A stretch of DNA of 19,580 nt from Sphingomonas sp. S-NIH.Pt15_0812 (GCF_003951315.1 NZ_QLJH01000044.1:1-19580); one strand, 5' to 3'. Shown: positions 6,326-15,000, counted from the stretch's first letter. The notes: generated by a model from the sequence alone, not told the origin. A program made the numbers and translations.

Positions 6326-7126
6326 TTAGCCGAAGCGGAAGCCCGAGATCGGCTTGCCGAGTGCGTGGCCGTGGAAGTCGACGGCACCCGGCTCACCAGA
6401 GGCGGCGCCGGCTGCGATCATCAGCGGCAGAAGATGGTCCTCGTGCGGCTGCGCATCGCGCGCGCCCGGAGCTTGATCCCAGTGGATCAGGGCGCCGTCA
6501 CGAGTGTTCCCGTCGATCATAGTCACCCTAAGCCAGGCGTCGAAGGCCTCCGCCTCGGGATCGACCGCGTCGCCGCTGAAGAAGCCGCGCATGTTATGAT
6601 AGCTTTGGCCGCTGCCGATGATCAGCACGCCCTCGGCGCGTAGCGGTTTCAGCGCCTGCCCGACCGCGAGATGGGCCGCGGGGTCGAGGCCGCGCTGCAG
6701 CGAAAGCTGAACGACCGGTACGTCTGCGGCCGGCAGCATGACCTTAAGCGGCACGAACACGCCGTGATCCCAACCCCGCGACGGCTCGCTGCCGCTGGCG
6801 ATACCCGCTGTCGAGAGCAGATCGTTGACGCGGGCCGCGACCTCGGGCGCACCAGGCGCCGGGAAGGTAAGCTGGTAGGTGTGCTCCGGAAAGCCGCCGT
6901 AATCAAAAAGCAGTGGGGGGCGCGCGCCCGCATTGACTGTCGGTTCGCGCTCTTCCCAATGGCCAGAGACGATCAGGATGGCGCTCGGCTGCTCGTCCAG
7001 CCTCGCCATGAAGGCGCGGAGATGGTCTTCCAGCTCGCGCCAGGTATTGCGCATCGGACCTGGCTCAAGGAAGAAGCAGGGACCGCCGCCGTGGTTGATG
7101 AAAAAGGTCGGTTGCATCACCGCCAT
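6326..7126 (-). CDS. ygiD: Extradiol ring-cleavage dioxygenase, LigB/YgiD (4,5-DOPA dioxygenase) type
   Basis: A 266-residue protein of the class III extradiol family. Histidines expected to bind the metal or act in catalysis are visible at His12 (FFINHGGG), His56 (IVSGHWEE), His121 (GWDHGVFVPL), His177 (GSGQSYHNMR) and His252/His254 near the end (DFHGHALG). The spacing matches bacterial YgiD and plant DOPA dioxygenases, which open catecholic rings. A purine-rich GGAAG lies five bases before the ATG. It heads the operon with azoR, giving an aromatic/quinone detoxification pair: quinone reduction yields hydroquinones or catechols that a dioxygenase could open. The natural substrate is not shown by the sequence. 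Confidence 0.93.
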   Translation of the reverse strand: MAVMQPTFFINHGGGPCFFLEPGPMRNTWRELEDHLRAFMARLDEQPSAILIVSGHWEEREPTVNAGARPPLLFDYGGFPEHTYQLTFPAPGAPEVAARVNDLLSTAGIASGSEPSRGWDHGVFVPLKVMLPAADVPVVQLSLQRGLDPAAHLAVGQALKPLRAEGVLIIGSGQSYHNMRGFFSGDAVDPEAEAFDAWLRVTMIDGNTRDGALIHWDQAPGARDAQPHEDHLLPLMIAAGAASGEPGAVDFHGHALGKPISGFRFG

Positions 7127-7155
7127 ATGGCTTCCGCCAATCCAGTCCGGGAGCT

Positions 7156-7177
7156 ATGAAGTTGTGATGCTCTTCAT
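7156..7177. promoter_or_regulatory. Candidate LysR-type operator in the divergent gap
   Basis: ATGAAG (7156-7161) and CTTCAT (7172-7177) form an inverted repeat with a 10-base spacer in the 66-base gap between the dioxygenase and LysR genes. LysR regulators commonly bind interrupted dyads of this size beside their own gene and control the divergent operon. A strict T-N11-A box is not evident, so this is a suggestion. Confidence 0.45.
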
Positions 7178-7192
7178 CAGTCTGGCTTATGG

Positions 7193-8092
7193 ATGATCGG
7201 TAGCCTCACGCTCGATCAGCTTCGCGTTCTGGTGACGATCACAGAGACTGGAAGCTTCTCCGCCGCAGGACGCCGGCTCGGTCGCGCGCAGTCGGCGATC
7301 AGCCAAACGATTGCGACATTGGAGAATGTGCAGGGAATTGCGCTGTTCGACCGGTCGGCTTTCCGGCCGGTGCTGACCGAGGCGGGACGGGTCCTCGTCG
7401 CTCAGGCACGCTCGGTGCTCATCGGCGCTGCCCGGTTCGAAGCAATGGCGGCCGCGACGCGCGACGGCATCGAGCCCGAGCTGGCGATCGCGATCGATCC
7501 GCTGGTTCCGACCGAAGCCTTCATCGACAGTTTGCATGCACTACGTGCCGAGTATCCTTGCCTGTCCGTCAGCTTCTCAACCGAGGGGCTGGGCGGTGCC
7601 GAGCGGCGACTTCGGCGCGGCGACGCGGCGCTGGCGCTGTGTATCCTGCTGCCGAGCGTGCCCGAGGACGTCATCGCCCTGCCTCTGCTCGGCATCGATC
7701 TCGTACCGGTGGTATCCGCTGATCATCCGCTCGCGCAGCTCGGCCGAGCGGCGACCCCCGCGGACCTAGCCAACCATGTCCAGCTCTTGCTGTCCGACCC
7801 CTCGACGCCGGATGGGCCGAGCTACGGCGTAATCGGCTCGCGGTCCTGGCGCTTCGTCGACCTCGGCCGCCGCCTCGACTTCCTGCTGGCGGGCATGGGA
7901 TGGTGCCGCATGCCAGCAGGCATGGTCGCGCCGCACTTGGCCGCAGGCAGGCTCGTGCCGCTTGTCATTGAGGACGACCCCGCCGGAGCTAACGGAACGC
8001 TAACAATCTATGCGGCGCACCTGCGCGACCAGCCGCTTGGCCGTGCAGGTTCTTGGCTGCTTGCCAACCTGCAGAGCCAATTCGCTCCTTGA
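7193..8092 (+). CDS. LysR-family transcriptional regulator
   Basis: A 299-residue protein. The N-terminal winged helix-turn-helix is typical: LTLDQLRVLVTITETGSFSA, AGRRLGRAQSAISQTIATLE, and the wing ending in LFDRSAFRPVLTEAG. The rest is the substrate-binding-like effector domain (about 90-295). It is divergent from the dioxygenase-azoreductase operon, with 66 bases between the starts. This arrangement predicts that it controls that operon in response to a small aromatic or quinone-like effector. No clear ribosome site precedes the ATG. An alternative target elsewhere cannot be excluded. Confidence 0.94.
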   Translation: MIGSLTLDQLRVLVTITETGSFSAAGRRLGRAQSAISQTIATLENVQGIALFDRSAFRPVLTEAGRVLVAQARSVLIGAARFEAMAAATRDGIEPELAIAIDPLVPTEAFIDSLHALRAEYPCLSVSFSTEGLGGAERRLRRGDAALALCILLPSVPEDVIALPLLGIDLVPVVSADHPLAQLGRAATPADLANHVQLLLSDPSTPDGPSYGVIGSRSWRFVDLGRRLDFLLAGMGWCRMPAGMVAPHLAAGRLVPLVIEDDPAGANGTLTIYAAHLRDQPLGRAGSWLLANLQSQFAP

Positions 8093-8117
8093 ACAACTTC
8101 AACTACGACGCAGACGA

Positions 8118-8130
8118 GACCCAGTTGCGG
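8118..8130. repeat. Short dispersed repeat GACCCAGTTGCGG, copy 1
   Basis: The 13-base sequence GACCCAGTTGCGG appears here and at 15261-15273, both times in non-coding gaps that follow a gene end. The flanks differ except for a loosely similar continuation (TCATT versus ACGTT). Confidence 0.4.
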
Positions 8131-8197
8131 TCATTCGGCGCAGCATTGATGCTTCCCAACGTCTGCCGCCTAATCGGATGACCAAACGTCTGACAGT

Positions 8198-8208
8198 GGG
8201 GGGGGGGG
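8198..8208. repeat. Homopolymer of eleven G
   Basis: Eleven G in a row lie in the non-coding gap between the LysR gene and the 3' end of the thioesterase gene. Such tracts are prone to slippage in replication and to sequencing error. Here no gene or promoter is visibly affected. Confidence 0.9.
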
Positions 8209-8265
8209 ACCGGCCGTCCGCTTTCAAGAAGTCGGCCTGCGATAGCGGAAAGTGCACCAGGTGCT

Positions 8266-8718
8266 TCAACGAGTCCGTTGCTCGAAGATCAGCAATGTGG
8301 ACGTGGCAGTCGCGCACAATTTGCCCGCCGCATCGTAAAGTGTCGCTTCAGAAAAGGCTGCGCGACCACCGATGGAAATCAGACGGCCGACCGCTCGGAT
8401 GGTACCGCTGCGGTCGGAAAGGGGCCGCAGGAACGACACCTTTAGTTCCAGCGTCGTATATGCCTGGCCCGGCTTTAGCGCGGTATGCACCGCGATACCG
8501 CAGGCACTGTCTAGTATGGAGGACGTATAACCGCCGTGAGTAAAGCCCATCGGGTTGTAGGATGAGCCATCGGGCGTCGCCTCGAAGACGGCGTGCCCAC
8601 GGTCAGCCTCGATCAGCGACATACCGAGCTTCACACCGAAAGGTGGCTGTCGCCCGGATGCCAGCAAAGCGCGCACTTGATCCAGGCCAGAAAGTGAATC
8701 CTCTTTCGTTTCGGACAC
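8266..8718 (-). CDS. PaaI-like hotdog-fold thioesterase
   Basis: A 150-residue protein with the core PFGVKLGMSLIEADRGHAVF and NPMGFTHGGYTSSILDSACG, followed by TTLELKVSFLRPL. The H-G-G-x-x-x-x-[LM]-x-D-x-A/S motif with the preceding N-P-x-G and the T-x-[ED]-L-x-[VI]-x-[FY]-L-[RK]-P strand is the signature of PaaI/YdiI-type acyl-CoA thioesterases. GGAGGG lies eight bases before the ATG, a strong ribosome site. The gene begins 29 bases after the stop of the outer-membrane channel gene on the same strand, so it is likely cotranscribed with it and falls under the TetR control inferred for that gene. Which acyl-CoA it uses is not visible. Confidence 0.9.
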   Translation of the reverse strand: MSETKEDSLSGLDQVRALLASGRQPPFGVKLGMSLIEADRGHAVFEATPDGSSYNPMGFTHGGYTSSILDSACGIAVHTALKPGQAYTTLELKVSFLRPLSDRSGTIRAVGRLISIGGRAAFSEATLYDAAGKLCATATSTLLIFEQRTR

Positions 8719-8747
8719 GTCTCGTCCCTCCAGATAATGGTTTGATA

Positions 8748-10202
8748 TCAGCGGCTGGCGAGTTGCGGCGGGCTCCAGCCGCCACCCAGCGCACGAAATG
8801 ACGCGACCGCACCGCGACTGGCCGCAGCACGGGTCAGAATGGCGCTGTCGCGCGTCTCCAACAGTCGTCGGTCGGCATCGAGCACTTCGATCAGGCTGAC
8901 GACGCCGCCTTTGTAAGCGCGATCGGACGTGTCACGGGCCCGAGTCAGCGCGACCTCGCCGCTTGAGAGCGTTGCCGCGCGAGCTTCCTGTTGCACCAGG
9001 GTGGAGAAGGCGTTCTCGACATCCTCCGATGCCCTGAGAACGGTCAGGCGATACGCAGCGAGTGCTTCGGCGTTGCGGCCACGTGCCGCCTTGATCTCGG
9101 CATCGACGCGGCCGAAATCGAATAAGCGCCAGCGCAGACCGAGCAGGCCGCTGGCCTGCGTCGCATCACGGGAAAACACGCCTCCGATCGCCGTGGTGGC
9201 GGTGCCCAGCAGGCCGCTGAGACTGAACTTGGGGTAATATTCCGAGATGGCGACACCGATGCGTGCGCTGCTGGCTGCGAGCGTCCGCTCGGCCGCAATG
9301 ATATCGGGCCGACGACGCAGCAGCGCTGCCGGCCCGCCCGCCGTCGATATCCCGGGAGGGGCAGGTATCGGGGCAGGAACGGAGAATTCGGTTCGACTGG
9401 TGCCGGGTTGCGCGCCGACGAGAACGTCGATGGCGTTCATCGCCATGTCGAGGTCGTTCTGAAGCGCAGGCACGGACGCCTTGACCTGTGCCGCCGCACC
9501 TTCGGCCTGCCGCAGCTGCAGTTCCGCCGCGATGCCCTTGCGATATTGGAGATCAATCAGATCGACAAGGCGTTGCTGCGTCTGTGCCTGTTCCTTCGCA
9601 ACGGCGAGGCGTGCCTGGAGCGACCGGATCAGGATGTAGGTGTCGGCGGTCTGGGCGGCGACGGACAGGCGGGCCGCGACGGCGCTTGCCGCCGACGCCT
9701 CCCAATCGGCGCGTGCGGCATCGCGCGCCGCATCGCGACCGCCAAACAGGTCGAGCTCCCAACTGGCGTTCAGATCGAGTTGATAGATTTCCGTCGACCG
9801 ATCGAAACCCGGGAATGCGTTCGCGATCCGGCCCACTGGTGTCTCGAGGGATTGGTAGTTCCCGCCTACCTGCCCCGACACCGTCGCCGACGGCAGCAGC
9901 GCGGCGTTGGCGTTCTTCAGGGCCGCGCGTGCCTGCAACACCCGTGCGCGTGCTTGCTGTAAATCGAGGTTCTGCGCCAGCGCGCGGTCGACGAAGCTCA
10001 CCAGCAAGGGGTCGTTGAACGACCGCCACCAGTTGGCCATGTCGACCGTATCGCCAGCTGTGTAGCGCGCGTCTACGGCCTGAGCGCCGATGAAGGCTCG
10101 TGGGGCTGTGGATATCGGCGCGACATAACGCGGACCCGTCGCGCAACCGCTCGACAGAGCGGTCAAAGTCACTGCAAAGGCCGATGATCGAGCAAAGCGC
10201 AT
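8748..10202 (-). CDS. RND efflux outer-membrane channel lipoprotein (OprM/NodT type)
   Basis: A 484-residue protein from the ATG at 10202; the frame is open 12 codons further, but the lipoprotein signal fits this start. The signal peptide RFARSSAFAVTLTALSSGC ends in lipobox Ser-Ser-Gly-Cys20, followed by the typical GPRYVAP. Residue blocks such as NWWRSFNDPLLVSFVDRAL and NLDLQQARARVLQARAAL, and the repeat RRRPDIIAAERTLAASSARIG, belong to the two outer-membrane efflux protein repeats of TolC-like channels. The protein forms a trimeric channel through the outer membrane and periplasm for an RND pump, here most likely the one encoded rightward from 10972. A possible GAGGG ribosome site lies about ten bases upstream. 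Confidence 0.95.
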   Translation of the reverse strand: MRFARSSAFAVTLTALSSGCATGPRYVAPISTAPRAFIGAQAVDARYTAGDTVDMANWWRSFNDPLLVSFVDRALAQNLDLQQARARVLQARAALKNANAALLPSATVSGQVGGNYQSLETPVGRIANAFPGFDRSTEIYQLDLNASWELDLFGGRDAARDAARADWEASAASAVAARLSVAAQTADTYILIRSLQARLAVAKEQAQTQQRLVDLIDLQYRKGIAAELQLRQAEGAAAQVKASVPALQNDLDMAMNAIDVLVGAQPGTSRTEFSVPAPIPAPPGISTAGGPAALLRRRPDIIAAERTLAASSARIGVAISEYYPKFSLSGLLGTATTAIGGVFSRDATQASGLLGLRWRLFDFGRVDAEIKAARGRNAEALAAYRLTVLRASEDVENAFSTLVQQEARAATLSSGEVALTRARDTSDRAYKGGVVSLIEVLDADRRLLETRDSAILTRAAASRGAVASFRALGGGWSPPQLASR

Positions 10203-10221
10203 ATTTCGTGTACCCTCGTTT

Positions 10222-10245
10222 ATGACTGATGTACACATTGGTCAT
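10222..10245. promoter_or_regulatory. Probable TetR operator, copy 1 (between channel and tetR genes)
   Basis: A 24-base imperfect palindrome: the left half begins ATGACTGATGT and the right half is ACACATTGGTCAT. Nine of twelve positions per half pair (ATGAC..ATGT/ACAT..GTCAT). It overlaps the spacer and -10 of the leftward promoter. A 19/24-identical copy lies at 10909-10932. TetR repressors bind such dyads beside their own genes. Confidence 0.75.
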
Positions 10246-10255
10246 AGGTTGTCAA
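10228..10255 (-). promoter_or_regulatory. Promoter for the channel-thioesterase operon
   Basis: On the minus strand a perfect -35 TTGACA (10255-10250) is followed after 16 bases by TACATC (10233-10228), a weak -10. The proposed operator covers the spacer and -10, which fits repression by TetR. Confidence 0.55.
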
Positions 10256-10276
10256 TTAGTGCGTATCGGCTATGTT
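10249..10276 (+). promoter_or_regulatory. Possible promoter for the tetR gene
   Basis: TTGTCA (10249-10254), a 16-base spacer and TATGTT (10271-10276) give a plausible promoter. Its -35 lies on the same bases as the -35 of the leftward promoter. Transcription would start at or next to the ATG at 10283, implying a leaderless message. Confidence 0.4.
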
Positions 10277-10282
10277 GGTTGG

Positions 10283-10900
10283 ATGACCGATCTATCTATC
10301 CCCGAGGGCAATGCGCGCGGGCCCGCCGAGCACAGCGTGCGCGACCAGATCATCGAAGCCGCTAATGACTGCTTTGCCCGTTACGGATTCCAGAAGACGA
10401 CCGTCTCTGACCTGGCCAAGGCGATCGGTTTCTCGAAGGCGTATATATACCGGTTTTTCGAGTCGAAGCAGGCGATTGGCGAGGCTATTTGCAGATCTCG
10501 CCTCGACATCATCGTGGTGCGCGCTCACGCCGCTATGGAAGGCAGCACCAGTGCGAATGATCGGTTCAGACGCATGTTCAAAGCCATTACGGCATCCAGC
10601 GTAGAATTGTTCTTCGACGATCGCAAAATCTACGAGGTTGCCGCGCTTGCTGCCTCAGAAAATTGGGAAACGGCAAAAGTCTATACCGCAACGCTGCTGT
10701 CGATGATCGAAGATGTCGTTAAGGAAGGGAGGGAGACAGGCGAATTCGAGCGAAAGACGCCCTTGGACGAGACGTGCCGCGCCATCTCCTATGCCATGAT
10801 GCCGTTTACAAATCCGCTGCACCTGGAGCGTAACCTCGCACTGATCCCCGACGGTCAGAACGAGGTGACAAGCCTGATCCTACGCAGCTTAGCCCCTTAG
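10283..10900 (+). CDS. TetR-family repressor of the efflux locus
   Basis: A 205-residue protein starting MTDLSIPEGNARG; upstream codons in the same frame overlap the operator and are not likely translated. The N-terminal helix-turn-helix is canonical: VRDQIIEAANDCFARYGFQK, TTVSDLAKAIGFSKAYIYRF, then FESKQAI. The remaining 140 residues are the ligand-binding and dimer domain, with no close motif. It is divergent from the channel gene and lies just before the fusion-protein gene. The pair of matching palindromes in the two promoter regions predicts that it represses both transcripts until a pump substrate binds. No Shine-Dalgarno is seen, in line with a leaderless message. The arrangement resembles mexL-mexJK in Pseudomonas. 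Confidence 0.93.
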   Translation: MTDLSIPEGNARGPAEHSVRDQIIEAANDCFARYGFQKTTVSDLAKAIGFSKAYIYRFFESKQAIGEAICRSRLDIIVVRAHAAMEGSTSANDRFRRMFKAITASSVELFFDDRKIYEVAALAASENWETAKVYTATLLSMIEDVVKEGRETGEFERKTPLDETCRAISYAMMPFTNPLHLERNLALIPDGQNEVTSLILRSLAP

Positions 10901-10908
10901 ATCGACTA

Positions 10909-10932
10909 ATGACTGGTTGACACATTGGTTAC
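10909..10932. promoter_or_regulatory. Probable TetR operator, copy 2 (before the fusion-protein gene)
   Basis: Begins ATGACTGGTTG and continues ACACATTGGTTAC; 19 of 24 bases match the copy at 10222-10245. The right arm is less perfect. It contains the TTGACA -35 hexamer at 10917-10922, so a bound repressor would block RNA polymerase. Confidence 0.7.
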
Positions 10933-10943
10933 TTGAGTACATG
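10917..10943 (+). promoter_or_regulatory. Promoter for the fusion-protein/pump genes
   Basis: A perfect -35 TTGACA (10917-10922) is followed after 15 bases by TACATG (10938-10943), a weak and slightly close -10 like the TACATC of the leftward promoter. The gene starts at 10972, leaving room for a short leader with the ribosome site AAGGA. Confidence 0.5.
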
Positions 10944-10971
10944 CCGTGTCTTCGCCAACGAAGGAATGCGC

Positions 10972-12063
10972 GTGTCGACTCGTCCATCAGGTCTTGCTCT
11001 GGCTGGCCTCACGCTTCTGTCTGTCGCCGTTTCCGGCTGCGGTAAGAAAGAAGAGGATCCCCGTACCCAGCCACCCTTGGTGCGGGTTTCGACCCCCGCA
11101 CTGGCAAGCAGCGCGACACGCGAGTTCACCGGGATCGTTGCTGCCCGTGTGCAGAGCGACCTTGGTTTTCGTGTCGGCGGCAAGGTCATCCAGCGCCTGG
11201 TCAATGCCGGCGAGACGGTGCGGCGCGGCCAGCCCGTCATGCGGATCGATAGTGCCGATCTCGCATTGGCAACGCGCGCTGCGGTCGGGACCGTTGATGC
11301 GGCCCGTGCGCGCGCAATTCAGGCCGTGGCGGACGAACGGCGATATCGTGACCTGGTCAGCGCGGGCGCGGTATCGGCATCGGCCTATGACCAGGCACGG
11401 GCCGCGGCCGATAGTGCGCGCGCGCAGCTTGCGTCTGCGCAGGCGCAGGCCGGTGTGGCACGGAACGAAGCCAATTACACCGTACTCCTTGCCGACGCCG
11501 ATGGCACGGTCGTCGAGACTTTGGCCGAACCCGGTCAGGTCGTAGCGGCCGGTCAGATCGTCGTGCGGATCGCGCGTTCGGGGCCCCGCGAGGCTATGGT
11601 GCAATTGCCCGAGACGTTGCGCCCGACGATCGGTTCGGTGGCCAGGGCGCGCATCTTCGATGGCGCGACCGGCACCGCGACCTTGCGTCAGCTCTCGGAT
11701 TCCGCAGACCCGGCATCGCGTACGTTCGAGGCCCGCTACGTGCTGGGGGAGCAGGCCGCGCGTGCGCCGCTAGGCTCAACCGTAACCATCGCCATCGAGT
11801 CCGCCGACCGGTCGGCCAGCACGGAGGTCCCACTCGGCGCACTGCGGGATCTTGGACGTGGTCCCGGGGTCTGGGTGATCCGCGACGCGAAGCAACCGAC
11901 TCTCGCTTGGCAGGCGGTTCGGGTCGCAGCTGTCGGGGACGAAACCGCGACCATCGTCGGCGGGCTGAAGCCCGGGCAGCGCTTCGTCGCGATGGGTGCG
12001 CATATGCTTCATCAGGGACAGGCCGTCCGGATCGCGGCGCCGGCACCGGGAGCCACACGATGA
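10972..12063 (+). CDS. RND efflux membrane fusion protein (periplasmic adaptor lipoprotein)
   Basis: A 363-residue protein. I choose GTG at 10972 because AAGGA (10961-10965) is six bases upstream; the in-frame ATG at 10966 directly touches that site and a TTG at 10933 would lie in the promoter. The signal TRPSGLALAGLTLLSVAVSG ends in lipobox Ser-Gly-Cys23. Next come the lipoyl half (FTGIVAARVQSDLGFRVGGK), an alpha-hairpin rich in Ala, Gln and Arg (about 100-175, with LVSAGAVSASAYDQARAAAD), the second lipoyl half (ADADGTVVETLAEPGQVV) and beta-barrel domains. It links the inner-membrane pump to the outer-membrane channel. Its stop overlaps the pump start in ATGA, giving translational coupling. 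Confidence 0.95.
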   Translation: MSTRPSGLALAGLTLLSVAVSGCGKKEEDPRTQPPLVRVSTPALASSATREFTGIVAARVQSDLGFRVGGKVIQRLVNAGETVRRGQPVMRIDSADLALATRAAVGTVDAARARAIQAVADERRYRDLVSAGAVSASAYDQARAAADSARAQLASAQAQAGVARNEANYTVLLADADGTVVETLAEPGQVVAAGQIVVRIARSGPREAMVQLPETLRPTIGSVARARIFDGATGTATLRQLSDSADPASRTFEARYVLGEQAARAPLGSTVTIAIESADRSASTEVPLGALRDLGRGPGVWVIRDAKQPTLAWQAVRVAAVGDETATIVGGLKPGQRFVAMGAHMLHQGQAVRIAAPAPGATR

Positions 12064-15000
12064 GCGACCGCAACAATGACAAGGGACATGGTGGTTCGGA
12101 TGCCGAGCCCGGCCGTTTCAACTTGTCGGCGCTGGCCGTCCGCGAGCGTTCGGTCACGCTGTTCTTCCTGATCGCCATCATTCTCGTCGGGGTCTTCGCG
12201 TTCCTGAAGCTCGGCCGCGCCGAGGATCCGAGCTTCACGATTAAGGTGGCGACCATTGTCACTGCCTGGCCGGGCGCCACCGCCGAGGAGATGCAGGATC
12301 AGGTCGCAGAGCCGCTGGAAAAGCGGATGCAGGAGCTGCGTTGGTACGACCGCAGTGAAACCTTCACTCGACCCGGCCTCGCCTTCACCACGCTGACGCT
12401 CAAGGACACGACTCCTCCGAAGGAGGTCGAGGGCGAGTTCTATCAGATTCGCAAGAAGATGATGGACGAGGCCCCGTCCCTGCCGCGCGGCGTCGTCGGG
12501 CCGTTCGTCAACGACGAATATTCCGACGTGACCTTCGCGCTCTATGCGCTGAAGGCGAAGGGCGAACCGCAGCGGTTGCTGGTGCGCGAGGCCGAACAGC
12601 TCCGCCAGCGCCTGCTCCACGTGCCGGGCGTCAACAAGATCAATATCGTCGGCGAACGTCCCGAGCGGATCTATGTCGAGTTCGCACAGGAGCGCCTCTC
12701 CACCCTGGGCGTCGCTCCGCGGGCGATCTTTGATGCCCTAAACAAACAGAACCTGATCACGCCTGCCGGCTCGATCGAGACCAAGGGTCAGCAAGTCGCG
12801 ATCCGTCTCGATGGAGCGTTTGACGATCTGGAAAAGGTGCGCGACGTGCCGATCGTCGCTGGCGACAAGACCTTCCGCCTGTCCGAGATCGCCAAGGTGG
12901 AGCGGGGCTATGAGGATCCGGCCAGCTTCATCGTCCGCAACCAGGGCGAACCGGCGCTGATGCTCGGTGTCGTGATGCGGGAGGGCTGGAACGGCCTCGA
13001 CCTCGGCAAGGCACTGAAGACGGAGGTCGAAGCGATCGGGTCCGAACTACCCACCGGCATGACGCTGACCCGGGTGACCGACCAGTCGGTCAACATCAGT
13101 GAATCCGTCTATCAGTTCATGCATACCTTCATGGAAGCGCTCATCATCGTTATGGTGGTGTCGCTCATCAGCCTGGGCTGGCGGGTCGGCATCGTCGTCG
13201 CGGCGGCCGTGCCGCTGACGCTGGCCGTGGTGCTGGTCGTCATGTGGGCGACCGGACGCGCGCTCGACCGCATCACGCTTGGCGCGCTGATCCTCGCCCT
13301 CGGCCTGCTCGTCGACGACGCGATCATCGCGATTGAGATGATGGTCGTGAAGATGGAGGAGGGATACGACCGTATCCGCGCTTCCGCCTATGCGTGGAGC
13401 CACACCGCCGCGCCGATGCTCGCCGGTACGCTGGTGACCGTCATCGGCCTCATGCCCGTCGGCTTCGCGCAGTCGACCGCGGGCGAATATGCCGGCAACA
13501 TCTTCTGGGTCGTCGGCTTTGCGCTGATCGCCTCCTGGTTCGTCGCGGTGATCTTCACGCCGTACATGGGCGTGAAGCTGTTGCCGGATATCAAGCCGGT
13601 CGAGGGCGGGCACGCCGCCATCTACCAGACGCCGCGCTATCAGAAGGTTCGCGGCTTCATCGCCTGGGCGGTTCGGCGCAAGGTCGTGGTAACCCTCACG
13701 GTACTTGGCCTGTTCCTGGTCTCCGGCGCGGGCATGGCGCTGGTCAAGAAGCAGTTCTTCCCCGCGTCCGATCGCCCCGAGGTGCTGGTCGAGGTGCAGA
13801 TGCCCAAGGGCACTGCCATCGCCCAAACTGGTGGAGCTGCGAAGCAGGTCGAAACCTGGCTGCGCAAGCAACCCGAGGCGACGATCGTATCGACCTATAT
13901 CGGTCAGGGTGCGCCGCGCTTCTTCCTGTCGCTGTCGCCCGAACTGCCCGATCCCTCGTTCGCCAAGATCATCGTGCTGACTCCTGACCAGGAAGCTCGC
14001 GAGGCGCTTTCGCTCCGTATTCGCCAGGCCGCCAGCAACGGCCTCGCCCCAACCGCACGGGTCCGCGTGACCAAACTGACTTTCGGCCCCTATTCGCCGT
14101 TTCCGGTCGCCTTCCGCGTCAGCGGACCCGACCTTGCGAAGGTGCGCGAGATCGCCGCCAGGGCGCAGGCGATCATGCAGGCCGATCCGTCGATGCGCAC
14201 GGTCAACGCCGACTGGGGCGACCGTGCCCCCGCCCTGCACTTCGTGCTCGATCAGGATCGTCTCAGGGCGCTCGGCCTGACCTCAAGCGACGTCGCGGAG
14301 CAACTCCAGTTCCTGCTGACCGGCACCACCGTGAGCCAGGTGCGCGAGGACATCCGCACCGTCGACGTGGTCGCACGCTCGGCGGGCAGGGACCGGCTCG
14401 ATCCTGCGCGGATCGGCGACTACACGCTAACCGGCGCCCAGGGACAGCGCGTCCCCGTCAGCCAGCTCGGCAAGCTCGAGGTGCGGATGGAAGACCCGAT
14501 CCTCCTGCGCCGCGACCGCCTGCCGACGATCACGGTGCGCGGCGACATCGCCGATGGCCTCCAGCCGCCCGACGTCTCGACCGCGATGCTGGAAAAGTTG
14601 CAGCCGCTCACCAAGCAGCTGCCCAGCGGCTACAGGATCGACATGGCCGGCTCGATCGAGGAGGCAGGCAAGGCGAACGAGGCGCTGGTGCCAATCTTCC
14701 CGATCATGATCGTGTTGATGATGGTCGTCATCATCCTTCAGGTCCGTAGCCTGTCGGCGATGGCGATCGTGCTGCTGACCGCGCCGCTGGGGCTAGTCGG
14801 CGTGGTGCCGACCCTGCTGCTCAGCGGACAGCCCTTCGGTTTTAACGCCATTCTGGGTCTGATTGCGCTGGCCGGCATCCTGATGCGCAACACGTTAATC
14901 CTGATCGGCCAGATCCGCGACCACGAACGCGACGGCATGAGCCCCTACGATGCCGTGGTGGAGGCGACCGTGCAGCGTTCACGCCCGGTCATCCTGACTG

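Noticed and set aside
10441..10450. Palindrome GTATATATAC
   Set aside because: It lies inside the tetR helix-turn-helix coding region and is explained by codons for Tyr-Ile-Tyr; no regulatory role is indicated.
11594..12280. Long open frames opposite the adaptor and pump genes
   Set aside because: They mirror strongly supported genes in high-GC DNA and show Arg/Pro/Ser-rich shadow composition.
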